Below are positions 7,585 to 15,989 of a stretch of DNA of 33,930 nt, piece after piece (position 1 is the stretch's first letter; the number at the start of each line of letters is the position of its first letter). This DNA comes from DAOPJM01 sp964490325 (GTDB taxonomy: Bacteria; Bacillota; Clostridia; Christensenellales; CAG-138): positions 1 through 33,930 of the forward strand of contig CAZBBX010000023.1 of NCBI GenBank assembly GCA_964490325.1, read 5' to 3'. Made by a program: the position numbers and the translations under genes. The notes beneath the pieces were generated by a model, which ran no database searches, was not told where the DNA came from, and saw only the letters and a program-made list of their open reading frames with translations.

Positions 7585-8544
7585 ATGGGCGGCTGCAGTG
7601 ACGCCGTACGATTCATAGAGGAGCAGGATCAACTGCTCCTTGTGTCGCATATTTCGCCCGACGGCGATACACTTGGCTCCGCGCTGGCGCTGTACGCCGC
7701 CTTGAAGGCGATGAAGAAGAATGTGCAGCTTGCCTGCTGCGAACCCGTTCCGCCAAAGTATGCGTTTTTGCCCTTGGCGGACGAGTTGCGCTCCCCGGAG
7801 GAGATCGAACCGTTCACTGCGGTCGTGTACATCGACTGCGCGGACATAGGTCGTGCGGGCGCCTTGGCGGAGCAATCAAAATCGGCGGCGCACAGCTTCT
7901 GCATCGATCATCACGAGAGCAACAAGGGCTTTGCCGAGGAAAACTGGATCTCCTTTCGCGCAGCGACGGGGGAACTGATCTTTGAACTGCTTTTAAGCCT
8001 GCCTGTGGTCATCACGCCGAACATGGCGCTCTGCCTGTATACGGCGCTGGCGACGGACACGGGCAATTTTGCGTACTCCAACACCTCGCCGCAGACGCTC
8101 ATCACGGCGGCGCGGCTGCTGGCGTTCGGCTTTGACATGCCGGAGCTGAACCGTCGGCTCTTTCGCAGCATGAGCCTGCCGCACGCCAAGATGATCGGCG
8201 AGGCACTGGGCAAGGTGCATCTTTTGGCGGGGGGCAGCGTGGCTGTCGCCTGCCTTTCGGCGGAGACCATGCGGCGCTTTGACGCGACGGCTGCCGACTG
8301 CGAGGGCGTCATCGACTACCTGCGGGACATCGAGGGCGTGGAGGTGGCTTGCCTGCTGCGCGATTCCAAGGCGGGCGTCATTCGCGTCAGCCTGCGCTCC
8401 AAGCGTTATTGCAACGTGGGAAAGATCGCGCAGAGCTTGGGCGGCGGCGGACACGAACGCGCCGCAGGCTGCAACCAGCCCCCACCATTGGAGTCCGCCT
8501 ACACGACGGTTTGCGAGCACATCCTTGCCGCGCTTGAGGCATAG
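7585..8544 (+). CDS. nrnA: DHH/DHHA1 phosphoesterase, NrnA-type oligoribonuclease / pAp phosphatase
   Basis: NrnA-type enzymes degrade very short RNA oligonucleotides and dephosphorylate 3'-phosphoadenosine 5'-phosphate, finishing the work begun by exonucleases such as PNPase. The 319-residue protein has the DHH metal centre: H22, D26 and D28 in SHISPDGDTLGS, D84 in YIDCAD, DHH at 108-110, and ATDTGNF. The C-terminal DHHA1 domain ends in the substrate-binding motif GGGGHERAAG. The ATG at 7585 was chosen although the frame is open further upstream, because it follows GGGGGAGAGG and lies 1 bp after rbfA; the longer frame would overlap rbfA extensively. Confidence 0.92.
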   Translation: MGGCSDAVRFIEEQDQLLLVSHISPDGDTLGSALALYAALKAMKKNVQLACCEPVPPKYAFLPLADELRSPEEIEPFTAVVYIDCADIGRAGALAEQSKSAAHSFCIDHHESNKGFAEENWISFRAATGELIFELLLSLPVVITPNMALCLYTALATDTGNFAYSNTSPQTLITAARLLAFGFDMPELNRRLFRSMSLPHAKMIGEALGKVHLLAGGSVAVACLSAETMRRFDATAADCEGVIDYLRDIEGVEVACLLRDSKAGVIRVSLRSKRYCNVGKIAQSLGGGGHERAAGCNQPPPLESAYTTVCEHILAALEA

Positions 8545-8547
8545 CGC

Positions 8548-9414
8548 ATGGAGGGAATCCTGAATGTACTAAAGCCGCCGGGCATGTCGTCCAGCGACGT
8601 TGTGGTGGATATTCGCCGCCTGACGGGGGAAAAGCGCGTGGGACACTTGGGCACGCTCGACCCAGCGGCGGCGGGTGTACTGCCCGTCTGCGTGGGACGC
8701 GCCGCCCGCCTGTTCGACTACTTGGTGGATAAGGAAAAGACCTATCGCTTTGAGCTGTGCTTCGGCGCTTCCACCGACACACAGGACGCGCAGGGGCGCG
8801 TTACGGCGCGCTCGGACGCGCCCGTTGACACGGAGCAGCTTTTAGAGGCTTTGCCGCGCTTTTCGGGCAAGCAACAGCAGCTTGCCCCCGCCTATTCGGC
8901 GCTCAAGGTGGACGGCAAAAAGATGTACGATCTGGCGCGAAAGGGGCAGCAGACGCCCGAACGGCTGCGCAGCATCGAGATAAAGGAGCTGCGCCTGCTC
9001 GAAAGGACGGGGGAGCGCCGCTTTTTACTGGAGACGCGCTGCTCCCGCGGCACCTATGTGCGCACGCTCTGCGCGGACATCGGCGAGGCGGTGGGCGTTC
9101 CCGCGCACATGCGCTTTTTGCTGCGCACGCAGGCGGGCAGCTTTTCCATCGAGGACGCGCTGGGCATTTCGGAGCTTACGCAGCGGAAGGGCGAGGGTCG
9201 CTTGGAGGAGGCGCTGACCTCCTGCGAGGAGGCGCTTTCCTATCTGCCCGCGCTGACACTGGAAGCGGAGCGTCTTGTTCCCACAAAGAACGGGTTAGAC
9301 AGCTATCTGCCCGAGGCGGCGGAGGGGCTGTACCGCGTCTACTGCGCGGATACATTTTTGGGCGTGGGGCAGGTGCAAAGCAAGCGCCTGCGCCTGACGC
9401 TGCATTTGGATTGA
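8548..9414 (+). CDS. truB: tRNA pseudouridine(55) synthase TruB
   Basis: TruB makes pseudouridine 55 in the T-loop of tRNAs and also acts as a tRNA chaperone. The 288-residue protein begins with GILNVLKPPGMSSSDVV, and the catalytic aspartate is D38 in GHLGTLDPAAAGVLP. Further signatures are KTYRFELCFGASTDTQD, the substrate-binding stretch QQLAPAYSALKVDGKKMYDLAR, and RGTYVRTLCADIGEA. A PUA-like C-terminal region follows. It starts 3 bp after nrnA and is 7 bp ahead of ribF, so it is an internal gene of the operon. Confidence 0.95.
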   Translation: MEGILNVLKPPGMSSSDVVVDIRRLTGEKRVGHLGTLDPAAAGVLPVCVGRAARLFDYLVDKEKTYRFELCFGASTDTQDAQGRVTARSDAPVDTEQLLEALPRFSGKQQQLAPAYSALKVDGKKMYDLARKGQQTPERLRSIEIKELRLLERTGERRFLLETRCSRGTYVRTLCADIGEAVGVPAHMRFLLRTQAGSFSIEDALGISELTQRKGEGRLEEALTSCEEALSYLPALTLEAERLVPTKNGLDSYLPEAAEGLYRVYCADTFLGVGQVQSKRLRLTLHLD

Positions 9415-9421
9415 GGAGCGT

Positions 9422-10342
9422 ATGGCAAACGGGATCGTGTTGGCATTGGGCATGTTCGACGGGGTGCATTTGGGACACTGCACCCTGCTTTCGTATACCG
9501 CGCTGAAGGCAAGGGAGCTTGGCGCAAGCTCGGTGGTGCTGAGCTTTCAAAACCATCCCCTGGCACTTTTGACGGGCAGCATCCAAACGCTGTCCACACC
9601 CGAAGAGCGGGTGCGGCGCATCCAACTGCTTGGCGTCGAGCGGGTGGAGCTGATCCCCTTTACGCGGGAGTTTGCCGACCTTGAGCCTACCGCCTTTGTG
9701 GACTATTTGGTCAAGCGCTACCCCGAGGGGATACGCGAATTGGTCGTGGGCTTCAACTACAGCTTTGGCGCAAAGGGCGGTGGGGATCCCAAGCTCTTGA
9801 CAAAATTAGGCAAGGAGCGGGGCTTTCCCGTCACGGTGATGGAGCCTGTGCTCTGCGACGGCGCACCCATCTCCAGCTCCCGCATCCGCGAGGCGCTGCG
9901 CAGCGGCGACATGACGCTTGCAAAAAGGCTCCTGTGGCGACCCTACGTCCTGACGGGCAAGGTCGTGCACGGCAAGGGACTGGGGCGAACGCTGGGCTTT
10001 CCCACCGCCAACATAGAGACGGGGGAGCGGCTGCTGCCCAAGGACGGCGTGTACGCCACAGGTGCGTTCGTGGACGGGGCATGGCGCTGCGCCGTGACCA
10101 ACGTGGGCACGAATCCCACCGTGGGCGGTCAAGCGCGCAGCGTGGAGAGCTTCCTTACGGACGATACAGAGGAGCTGTACGGCAGGGAACTGGCTGTGGC
10201 GTTTTTAAAGTACCTGCGGGAGGAGCAAACGTTCCCGTCGGCGCAGGCGCTGCAGGCGCAGATCGCCAAGGATGCGGCGGAAGCGAAAATTGTTTTCGCC
10301 GATCGCAAAAAAGAACTTTACAGCGCGGAAGGTCTGTGCTAA
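9422..10342 (+). CDS. ribF: Bifunctional riboflavin kinase / FAD synthetase RibF
   Basis: RibF phosphorylates riboflavin to FMN and adenylates FMN to FAD. The N-terminal nucleotidyltransferase half shows ALGMFDGVHLGH (the HxGH motif) and the ISSSRIREAL motif. The C-terminal kinase half shows GKVVHGKGLGRTLGFPTANIE and GVYATGAFVDGAWRCAVTNVG. At 306 residues the protein is slightly short because it lacks about 15-20 residues that usually precede the HxGH strand; no better upstream start exists, since truB ends only 7 bp before. The stop codon overlaps the -10 box of the rpsO promoter. No FMN riboswitch is visible, as expected for a gene inside this operon. Confidence 0.95.
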   Translation: MANGIVLALGMFDGVHLGHCTLLSYTALKARELGASSVVLSFQNHPLALLTGSIQTLSTPEERVRRIQLLGVERVELIPFTREFADLEPTAFVDYLVKRYPEGIRELVVGFNYSFGAKGGGDPKLLTKLGKERGFPVTVMEPVLCDGAPISSSRIREALRSGDMTLAKRLLWRPYVLTGKVVHGKGLGRTLGFPTANIETGERLLPKDGVYATGAFVDGAWRCAVTNVGTNPTVGGQARSVESFLTDDTEELYGRELAVAFLKYLREEQTFPSAQALQAQIAKDAAEAKIVFADRKKELYSAEGLC

Positions 10343-10345
10343 GAT
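10317..10345 (+). promoter_or_regulatory. Promoter of rpsO
   Basis: TTTACA (10317-10322) and TAAGAT (10340-10345) are 17 bp apart. The -10 box overlaps the TAA stop of ribF, so rpsO has its own promoter embedded in the ribF 3' end, with a start near 10352. Confidence 0.6.
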
Positions 10346-10351
10346 AAACGA

Positions 10352-10441
10352 TGTTAAACTGCATACTGGGTTGATGCGACTCTCCGACGCCATGCTCAGT
10401 TTACAGGGCTACGAAAAAAACATGGAGGAAAACAAAAAATC
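10352..10441 (+). promoter_or_regulatory. Structured rpsO leader, candidate S15 autoregulatory element
   Basis: TAAACTG-CAT (10355-10364) pairs with ATG-CT-CAGTTTA (10392-10403), giving a 10-bp stem with a 2-base bulge that encloses about 27 bases. Ribosomal protein S15 is known to regulate its own mRNA through leader structures in several phyla; assigning this fold to that role is inference. The GGAGG at 10424-10428 lies 13 bases before the ATG. Confidence 0.5.
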
Positions 10442-10696
10442 ATGACCAAGCAGGAGATCATCACCACCTACGCCCTGCACGAGGGCGACACCGGTTCCCC
10501 CGAGGTACAGATCGCGTTGCTTACGGAACGCATCAACCACCTCAACGAGCATTTAAAGCTCAACAAGAAGGATCACCATTCCAGACGCGGCCTACTGAAG
10601 ATGGTCGGTCAGCGCAGAGGACTGCTCAACTACCTCAAGGAGAAGGACATCGAGCGCTATCGCGCCATCGTTGCCGCCTTGAACCTGAGAAAGTAA
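10442..10696 (+). CDS. rpsO: 30S ribosomal protein S15
   Basis: S15 binds the central domain of 16S rRNA and helps form an intersubunit bridge. The 84-residue protein carries the signature HEGDTGSPEVQIALLTERI, then LNKKDHHSRRGLLKMVGQRR and YLKEKDIERYRAIV. It is about 4-5 residues shorter at the N-terminus than most S15 proteins, with no in-frame ATG, GTG or TTG close upstream. The GGAGG to ATG distance of 13 bases is unusually long. Two hairpins follow before pnp, the usual rpsO-pnp neighbourhood. Confidence 0.97.
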   Translation: MTKQEIITTYALHEGDTGSPEVQIALLTERINHLNEHLKLNKKDHHSRRGLLKMVGQRRGLLNYLKEKDIERYRAIVAALNLRK

Positions 10697-10703
10697 AAAA
10701 GCG

Positions 10704-10737
10704 GGCGGGGGTTTCATACACCCGCCTTCCTTATTTT
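10704..10737 (+). terminator. Terminator after rpsO
   Basis: GGCGGG pairs with CCCGCC, extended inward by GT/AC, and is followed by TTCCTTATTTT. It lies 8 bp after the rpsO stop. Confidence 0.75.
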
Positions 10738-10742
10738 CGTGG

Positions 10743-10778
10743 ACGCCCGTCCGATCGGAGCGGTCGGATGGGCGTTTT
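10743..10778 (+). terminator. Second strong hairpin between rpsO and pnp
   Basis: ACGCCCGTCCGA pairs with TCGGATGGGCGT over 12 bp (one G-T pair) around a 9-base loop, then TTTTC. It may be a second terminator or, in read-through transcripts, a double-strand RNase site in the pnp leader. Confidence 0.7.
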
Positions 10779-10915
10779 CATTACCGCAAGCGGGCTTGCC
10801 CGCGGCCGAGCGTTGGTTCGGCGCGGAGGGAGCGAATATCCCGCCGCGACTGCTGCCGCCGCATCGGAAGCACAAAAGAAGTTTATATTAAAAGAAAAAG
10901 AGGAAAAACAACAAC
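10779..10915 (+). promoter_or_regulatory. pnp leader with further hairpins; weak -10
   Basis: GCGGGC-TT-GCCCGC (10790-10803) and a CGCGG/CCGCG plus GGGA/TCCC stem near 10830-10855 are visible, followed by an A-rich stretch. TATATT at 10884-10889 could be a -10 box, but no convincing -35 lies 16-18 bp upstream. PNPase mRNA is autoregulated through leader hairpins in E. coli; a similar role here is inference. Confidence 0.4.
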
Positions 10916-13024
10916 ATGGAAGCAAAGATCTACAAAACAATGATCGGCGACCGCGAGTTGACCGTTGAAACGGGCAAGTACGCGGAGCAAGCCGGCGGCT
11001 CCTGCCTGGTACGCATGGGCGGTACTGCGGTGCTGGTTTGCGCCACCGTCGCCAAGGAGCCCCGTCCGGGCGTCGATTTCCTGCCGCTGAGCATCGAATT
11101 CGAAGAAAAAATGTACTCCGTCGGCAAGATCCCCGGCGGCTTCATCAAGCGCGAGGGTCGTCCCACGGAGAAGGCCATCCTGACCTGCCGCCTCATCGAC
11201 CGTCCGCTGCGTCCCCTGTTCCCCAAGGGCTTCTACAACGACATTCAGGTCATTGCCACGGTGCTGTCCGTCGATCAGGACTGCCAGCCCGACATTCTGG
11301 GCATGATCGGTTCGTCCATCGCCCTTTCCATCTCGAACGCCCCGTTCATGGGACCGACGGGTTCGGTCGCCATCGGCATGATCGACAACGAGTACATCCT
11401 TAACCCCGACTGCGCACAGCGCGAGATCAGCAGACTCTCCCTGACGGTGGCGGGCACCAAGGACGCCGTGATGATGGTCGAAGCGGGCGCCAAGGAAGTC
11501 ACCGAGGAAGAAATGCTCGGCGCCATCCTGTATGCGCACGAGGAGATCAAGAAGATCGTGGCCTTCATCAGCGAGATCCAAGCGGACTGCGGCAAGGAGA
11601 AGATGGAAGTCGTCATTCACAAGCCCGATCCCGAATTGGAAGAAAAGGTTCGCGCCTTTGCCGCGGATAAGGTCGTGTGGCAGATGGACACCTTCGAGCG
11701 CAAGGAGCGCGAGCTGCGCACCGAGCAGGTCAAGAAGGAGACCATCGAAGCGTTTGCCGAGGCGTATCCCGAGTCCGCAGCGGACGTTGCCGCCGTGCTG
11801 TACAGTATGACCAAGGAAGTCATGCGCGATAAGATCATCAACAAGAAGATCCGTCCCGACGGCCGCGGCCAAGAGGAGATCCGCCCCATTTGGAGCGAGG
11901 TCGGCTTCTTAGAGCGTCCGCACGGCTGCGCGGTGTTCACCCGCGGTCAAACGCAGGTGATGACCATCGCCACCTTGGGCACCATCTCCGAGGCGCAGAT
12001 CCTCGACGGCCTTACGCTGGAGGATTCCAAGCGCTACATGCACCAGTACAACATGCCGCCCTACAGCGTGGGCGAGACCCGTCCCGTGCGCAGCCCCGGC
12101 CGCCGCGAGATCGGTCACGGCGCTTTGGCGGAGCGTGCTTTGGAGCCCGTACTTCCCACCGAGGAGGAGTTCCCCTACTGTATGCGCCTCGTCAGCGAGG
12201 TCATCAGCTCCAACGGTTCCACCTCGCAGGCCTCCATCTGCGCAAGCACCCTTGCCCTGATGGACGCAGGCGTACCCATCAAGAAGCCCGTTGCGGGCGT
12301 TGCCATGGGTCTTATCAAGGACGTTGACAGCGGCAACCTTGCCATCCTCACCGACATTCAAGGCCTTGAGGACTTCTTGGGCGACATGGACTTCAAGGTG
12401 GCAGGCACCCGCGACGGCATCACCGCCATCCAAATGGACATCAAGATCAAGGGCATCGACCGCGAGATCCTCACCCGCGCCTTGGCGCAGGCACGCAGAG
12501 GCCGCCTGTTCATTCTGGACAAGATGGCGGAGACGCTGGCACAGCCGCGTGAGGAGCTGTCCAAGTATGCCCCGCGCATCATCAGCTTCAAGATCAACCC
12601 CGACAAGATCCGTGACGTCATCGGCAGCGGCGGCAAGACCATTAACAAGATCATTGCCGACACAGGCGTGAAGATCGACATCGAGGACGACGGCACGGTG
12701 TACATCGCCTCTCCCGATGCGGCTGCGGCGACGGAAGCCAAGCGCATCATCGACGGCATCGTCAAGGACATCGAGGTCGGCGACGTGTATCTGGGCACGG
12801 TCGTGGGCATCAAGGACTTTGGCGCGTTCATCAACCTTACCCCCGGCAAGGACGGCCTGCTGCACATCTCCCGCATGGACAAAAAGCGGGTAGAGCGCGT
12901 GGAGGACGTGATGAACATGGGCGATCAGGTACTGGTCCGCGTCATCGAGATCGACCCCAAGACGGGGAAGATCAGCCTGACCCGCAAGGATCTGCTGCCC
13001 GACAGCAAGACCGAAAACAAGTAA
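10916..13024 (+). CDS. pnp: Polyribonucleotide nucleotidyltransferase (PNPase)
   Basis: PNPase is a trimeric phosphorolytic 3'-5' exoribonuclease central to mRNA turnover. The 702 residues match the family: a first RNase PH domain (YAEQAGGSCLVRMGGTAVL; IDRPLRPLFPKGFYND), the helical linker, and a second, catalytic RNase PH domain (RPDGRGQEEIRPIWSEVG; FTRGQTQ; SPGRREIGHGALAERAL). A KH domain follows with GSGG at 570-573, then an S1 domain (VGDVYLGTVVGIKDFGAFINL). The start ATG has GAGG about 12 bases upstream, a long spacing. A perfect terminator follows 14 bp after the stop. Confidence 0.97.
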   Translation: MEAKIYKTMIGDRELTVETGKYAEQAGGSCLVRMGGTAVLVCATVAKEPRPGVDFLPLSIEFEEKMYSVGKIPGGFIKREGRPTEKAILTCRLIDRPLRPLFPKGFYNDIQVIATVLSVDQDCQPDILGMIGSSIALSISNAPFMGPTGSVAIGMIDNEYILNPDCAQREISRLSLTVAGTKDAVMMVEAGAKEVTEEEMLGAILYAHEEIKKIVAFISEIQADCGKEKMEVVIHKPDPELEEKVRAFAADKVVWQMDTFERKERELRTEQVKKETIEAFAEAYPESAADVAAVLYSMTKEVMRDKIINKKIRPDGRGQEEIRPIWSEVGFLERPHGCAVFTRGQTQVMTIATLGTISEAQILDGLTLEDSKRYMHQYNMPPYSVGETRPVRSPGRREIGHGALAERALEPVLPTEEEFPYCMRLVSEVISSNGSTSQASICASTLALMDAGVPIKKPVAGVAMGLIKDVDSGNLAILTDIQGLEDFLGDMDFKVAGTRDGITAIQMDIKIKGIDREILTRALAQARRGRLFILDKMAETLAQPREELSKYAPRIISFKINPDKIRDVIGSGGKTINKIIADTGVKIDIEDDGTVYIASPDAAAATEAKRIIDGIVKDIEVGDVYLGTVVGIKDFGAFINLTPGKDGLLHISRMDKKRVERVEDVMNMGDQVLVRVIEIDPKTGKISLTRKDLLPDSKTENK

Positions 13025-13038
13025 GCTAAACTTTGGGG

Positions 13039-13068
13039 GGAGCGCAGGCGGCAGTTTGCGCTCCTTTT
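13039..13068 (+). terminator. Terminator after pnp
   Basis: GGAGCGCA and TGCGCTCC form a perfect 8-bp stem around a 10-base loop, followed directly by TTTT. Confidence 0.85.
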
Positions 13069-13139
13069 GCATACGGAAAGCCAAGGCCGCGCAAAATGAG
13101 CCTATCTTTAGGCCCTGTGCGGGAGGAAGGAAATAAGCA

Positions 13140-14429
13140 ATGATACAATGTTCCCGTTTGTCGAATGGGATCCGCGTCATCACGGACAAAATGGAGGGCG
13201 TGCGTTCGGTCTCGCTGGGCGTTTGGGTCAACGCAGGCTCCGTGTTCGAGCAGGCCGCCGTATCGGGCTGCTCCCACTTCATCGAGCATATGCTCTTCAA
13301 AGGGACGAGCAGACGCAGCGCCCGCGATATCGCCGTTGAGATGGACGCGATAGGCGGCAGCATGAACGCCTTCACCGCCAAGGAATGTACCTGCTACTAT
13401 GTCAAGGTGCTGGACGACAAGACGGAGACGGCGGTGGATATGCTGGCGGACGTCCTTTTGCACAGCAAGCTGGCAAAGGAGGACATCGAGCGGGAAAAGG
13501 GCGTGGTGCTGGAGGAGATCGGCATGACCGAGGACAGCCCCGAGGATCTGGTGTTTGAAAAGGCGGCGCAGACCTTCTTTCGCGATACGCCCCTGCAGCG
13601 TCCCATACTGGGCACAGCAGAAACCGTAAGCAGCCTGCAGCGCGACGCGCTTTGCGCCTACATGGTCGAGCATTACGGCAGCGGCGATCTTGTCATCGCA
13701 TGCGCGGGGAGCTTCGAGCGGGAAAAGCTCATCGAGCTGCTGGAGCGCGGCTTTGCCGAGGCGAAAAAGACGCACAAGCACGAGCCGCCCAAGGTGGTGC
13801 GCGTGGAGGAAAAGCAGTTTTGCTTCGTCCAAAAGGACGTGGAGCAGGTGCATACCTGCCTGACCTTCCCCGGCACGAGCTTGGTCAAGGAGGGCGAGGG
13901 CTACGCCATGCAGATACTGTCCAATATTTTGGGCGGCAGCATGTCCAGCCGCCTGTTCCAAAGCATCCGCGAGGAGCTGGGCTTGGCGTATTCGGTGTAC
14001 AGCTATCCCATCTCCTATCGGGGCACGGGCAGCTTCTCCCTGTATGCGGGCAGCGGCGAAAAGCAGGCGCCAAAGGTGCTGGAGCTGATGCTTGGCGAGC
14101 TGACCAAGATCCTTAGCGAGGGCGTGCCCAAGGACGAGTTTAGCAGGGCAAAGGAGCAGCTCAAGGGCAATTACCTTTTGAGCATGGAGTCCTCGGGTGC
14201 GCACATGAACGCCATCGGCAAGCAGCTGCTGCTTTTGGACGAAGAATATTCCGTGGAGTCTACCCTTTCCCGCATCGAATGTGTTACAATGGAGCAGATG
14301 GAAGCCTTGGCGCAGAGCCTGTTTAGCGCGCAGGCGCTCACGCTGACGGCGGTGGGCCGCATCAAAAACGTGCAAAAGCCCATGCAGGATAACATAGAGA
14401 GATGGTGGACGCAGCATGGACAGACTTGA
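13140..14429 (+). CDS. M16 family zinc metallopeptidase (processing-peptidase-like)
   Basis: This is a single-cassette M16B peptidase of 429 residues, related to mitochondrial processing peptidase and Bacillus MlpA/YmxG. The inverted zinc motif HFIEH is at residues 46-50, with the distal glutamate in REKGVVLEEIGM. The C-terminal half-domain includes LGLAYSVYSYPISYRGTGSF, the conserved R/Y region of the family. There is no signal peptide, so it is probably cytoplasmic. Bacillota often encode it near pnp, as here. GGAGGAAGG lies about 9 bases before the ATG. The 3' end overlaps the next gene by 14 bp. Its natural substrate is unknown. Confidence 0.92.
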   Translation: MIQCSRLSNGIRVITDKMEGVRSVSLGVWVNAGSVFEQAAVSGCSHFIEHMLFKGTSRRSARDIAVEMDAIGGSMNAFTAKECTCYYVKVLDDKTETAVDMLADVLLHSKLAKEDIEREKGVVLEEIGMTEDSPEDLVFEKAAQTFFRDTPLQRPILGTAETVSSLQRDALCAYMVEHYGSGDLVIACAGSFEREKLIELLERGFAEAKKTHKHEPPKVVRVEEKQFCFVQKDVEQVHTCLTFPGTSLVKEGEGYAMQILSNILGGSMSSRLFQSIREELGLAYSVYSYPISYRGTGSFSLYAGSGEKQAPKVLELMLGELTKILSEGVPKDEFSRAKEQLKGNYLLSMESSGAHMNAIGKQLLLLDEEYSVESTLSRIECVTMEQMEALAQSLFSAQALTLTAVGRIKNVQKPMQDNIERWWTQHGQT

Positions 14430-14808
14430 GACGATCTTTGCGCTGCAGGAGCAGCTGGACACGGACATAGCGGCGCGGCGCAAGCTGGAGTTCGACTATG
14501 AGACATGGATGCAAAAGGACATCCTTGCCACCATGGACGAGCTGACGGAGCTTTTGAACGAACTGAACTATAAGTGGTGGAAGAACCCCAAGCCCTTAGA
14601 CGAGGCGGCGATCGCGGGAGAGCTGGTGGATGTGCTGCATTTTTTTGTCAGCATGTGCCTGCGCAGCGGCCTGGACGCGGAGGCGCTGTATCGGGGCTAT
14701 CTGGACAAAAATCAAGAAAACTTTGACCGTCAGAACGGTCTGTCGGCAAAGAAGGGATACGAGGTGAGGGCGCTTGGCAGCAAAACGGAGGATATCGGAG
14801 AAGGGTAA
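14416..14808 (+). CDS. Dimeric dUTPase-family (all-alpha NTP pyrophosphatase) protein
   Basis: The 130-residue protein resembles the dUTPase_2 / all-alpha NTP pyrophosphohydrolase group, which hydrolyses dUTP (and dUDP) to dUMP and keeps uracil out of DNA. Metal-binding acidic residues are visible as E42, E45 and E49 in DELTELLNE and E69/D72 in GELVDVLHF, separated by NYKWWKNPKP, which is characteristic of dimeric dUTPases. The tail has the conserved YLDKNQENFDRQNG. Its ATG lies 14 bp inside the M16 gene, and its own end overlaps the next frame by 35 bp. Substrate choice cannot be fixed by reading; another NTP pyrophosphatase role is possible. Confidence 0.8.
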   Translation: MDRLETIFALQEQLDTDIAARRKLEFDYETWMQKDILATMDELTELLNELNYKWWKNPKPLDEAAIAGELVDVLHFFVSMCLRSGLDAEALYRGYLDKNQENFDRQNGLSAKKGYEVRALGSKTEDIGEG

Positions 14809-15988
14809 GCGGCGGCTTCGGCTCTTGGCGGTACTCGCGGTACTGGTCATGGGCGGCGTAGGCTTTTTGGTGTATACCCTGCTCAACCCCTCCAGCGCAC
14901 GCATGAAGACGGCGACCATCTCGACCGATCGACAGGTCAACGGCGTGGTCATCCGCGACGAGCTGACCGTTTCGGAGGGCGAGCTGTATCGCGTGCATTT
15001 TTTGGTCAACGAGGGAGACGCCGTAACGGTCGGACAGGCCATTGCAACGGTGTACCTGCGCGGCTATGAGGACAAGCTGGCCGACATCGTTTCCGCCGAG
15101 CGCAACGTGTATGCCCAGCAGCTTGCTCTGCTTACAAGCGCTTCAGCGGACGGCGCGAGCCTGCCCGAACAGCTCAACAATCTCAATAACGACGTGGAGC
15201 TGACGCTCGATGCCATGGAGGCCGTCAACAAGGGCGAATACGGCGGCGATTACCGTGTGCTGGAGGAGCAGCTTTTAAGCCTGCTGGCAAGCAGACGCAG
15301 CCTCATGGCAACGCTGGTTACCCCCGATTCCACGCTGACCAACGCCTTGTCGGCGTTTACAAGCTTGGAAACGAGCTTTACGCAGACCTACACAAGCACG
15401 CTGTACAACCAGCAGACGGCGGGCTACATCAGCTTTTATCTGGACGGCAACGAGGACGCTTTGAAGGTGGACAGCATCACGCCCACGCAGGTGTCGAAGG
15501 TCATCAACAGCTCCTCCTCCACCAACTACGATTCCGGCCGCCTGTACCGCATCGTCACGCCGAACTACTGGTATTTTGCGTTCAACATCAAGGGCAGCTC
15601 CGCCGAACGTATGGTCGTGGGCGAAAGCTACACCGCGTCCATCGTCGGCGAGGAGGGCAACGCCTTCAACGCCACGGTCATGTCCGAAAAGGTCACCACC
15701 GACTACATCACCTATGTGCTTCGCGTGGACGGCGATGTGTCGGAGGTGCTCTCGGTGCGCAAGCTCAGCTTCAACCTGCACCAGCAGGAGAGCGGCGTCA
15801 GCGTGCGCTTGGACGGCATTGCGTATGTGGACGGCGTGCCCACGATGTACATTCTTTCGGGCGAGGACTATGTGACGGTGCCCGTGACCATCCTGATAAG
15901 CGACGCGGACACGGCCATCGTCGTGGCGCAGAACGCGTCCATCACGCTGACGGCGGGGCTGCGCTATCGCATCCCAAAGGAGGGTTGA
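14774..15988 (+). CDS. HlyD-like single-pass membrane protein
   Basis: The 404-residue protein has a short arginine/lysine-rich cytoplasmic start, one transmembrane helix at about residues 17-38 (LLAVLAVLVMGGVGFLVYTLL), and a large extracytoplasmic part. Residues around 75-95 (YRVHFLVNEGDAVTVGQAIA) look like half of a biotinyl-lipoyl hairpin, and a coiled helical section follows. The C-terminal half has the beta-barrel pattern of HlyD/RND adaptor proteins (VGESYTASIVGEEGNAFNATV). The proposed TTG start at 14774 is preceded by GAGGTGAGGG and overlaps the upstream gene by 35 bp. No transporter gene lies beside it; instead yggS, sepF and divIVA follow, so a role in envelope or division is an inference. 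Confidence 0.7.
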   Translation: MAAKRRISEKGKRRLRLLAVLAVLVMGGVGFLVYTLLNPSSARMKTATISTDRQVNGVVIRDELTVSEGELYRVHFLVNEGDAVTVGQAIATVYLRGYEDKLADIVSAERNVYAQQLALLTSASADGASLPEQLNNLNNDVELTLDAMEAVNKGEYGGDYRVLEEQLLSLLASRRSLMATLVTPDSTLTNALSAFTSLETSFTQTYTSTLYNQQTAGYISFYLDGNEDALKVDSITPTQVSKVINSSSSTNYDSGRLYRIVTPNYWYFAFNIKGSSAERMVVGESYTASIVGEEGNAFNATVMSEKVTTDYITYVLRVDGDVSEVLSVRKLSFNLHQQESGVSVRLDGIAYVDGVPTMYILSGEDYVTVPVTILISDADTAIVVAQNASITLTAGLRYRIPKEG

Positions 15989-15989
15989 C

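Noticed and set aside
14404..15988. Sequencing frameshifts because of the overlapping genes here
   Set aside because: Each frame gives a complete recognisable protein with its own start; short overlaps are common in this operon.
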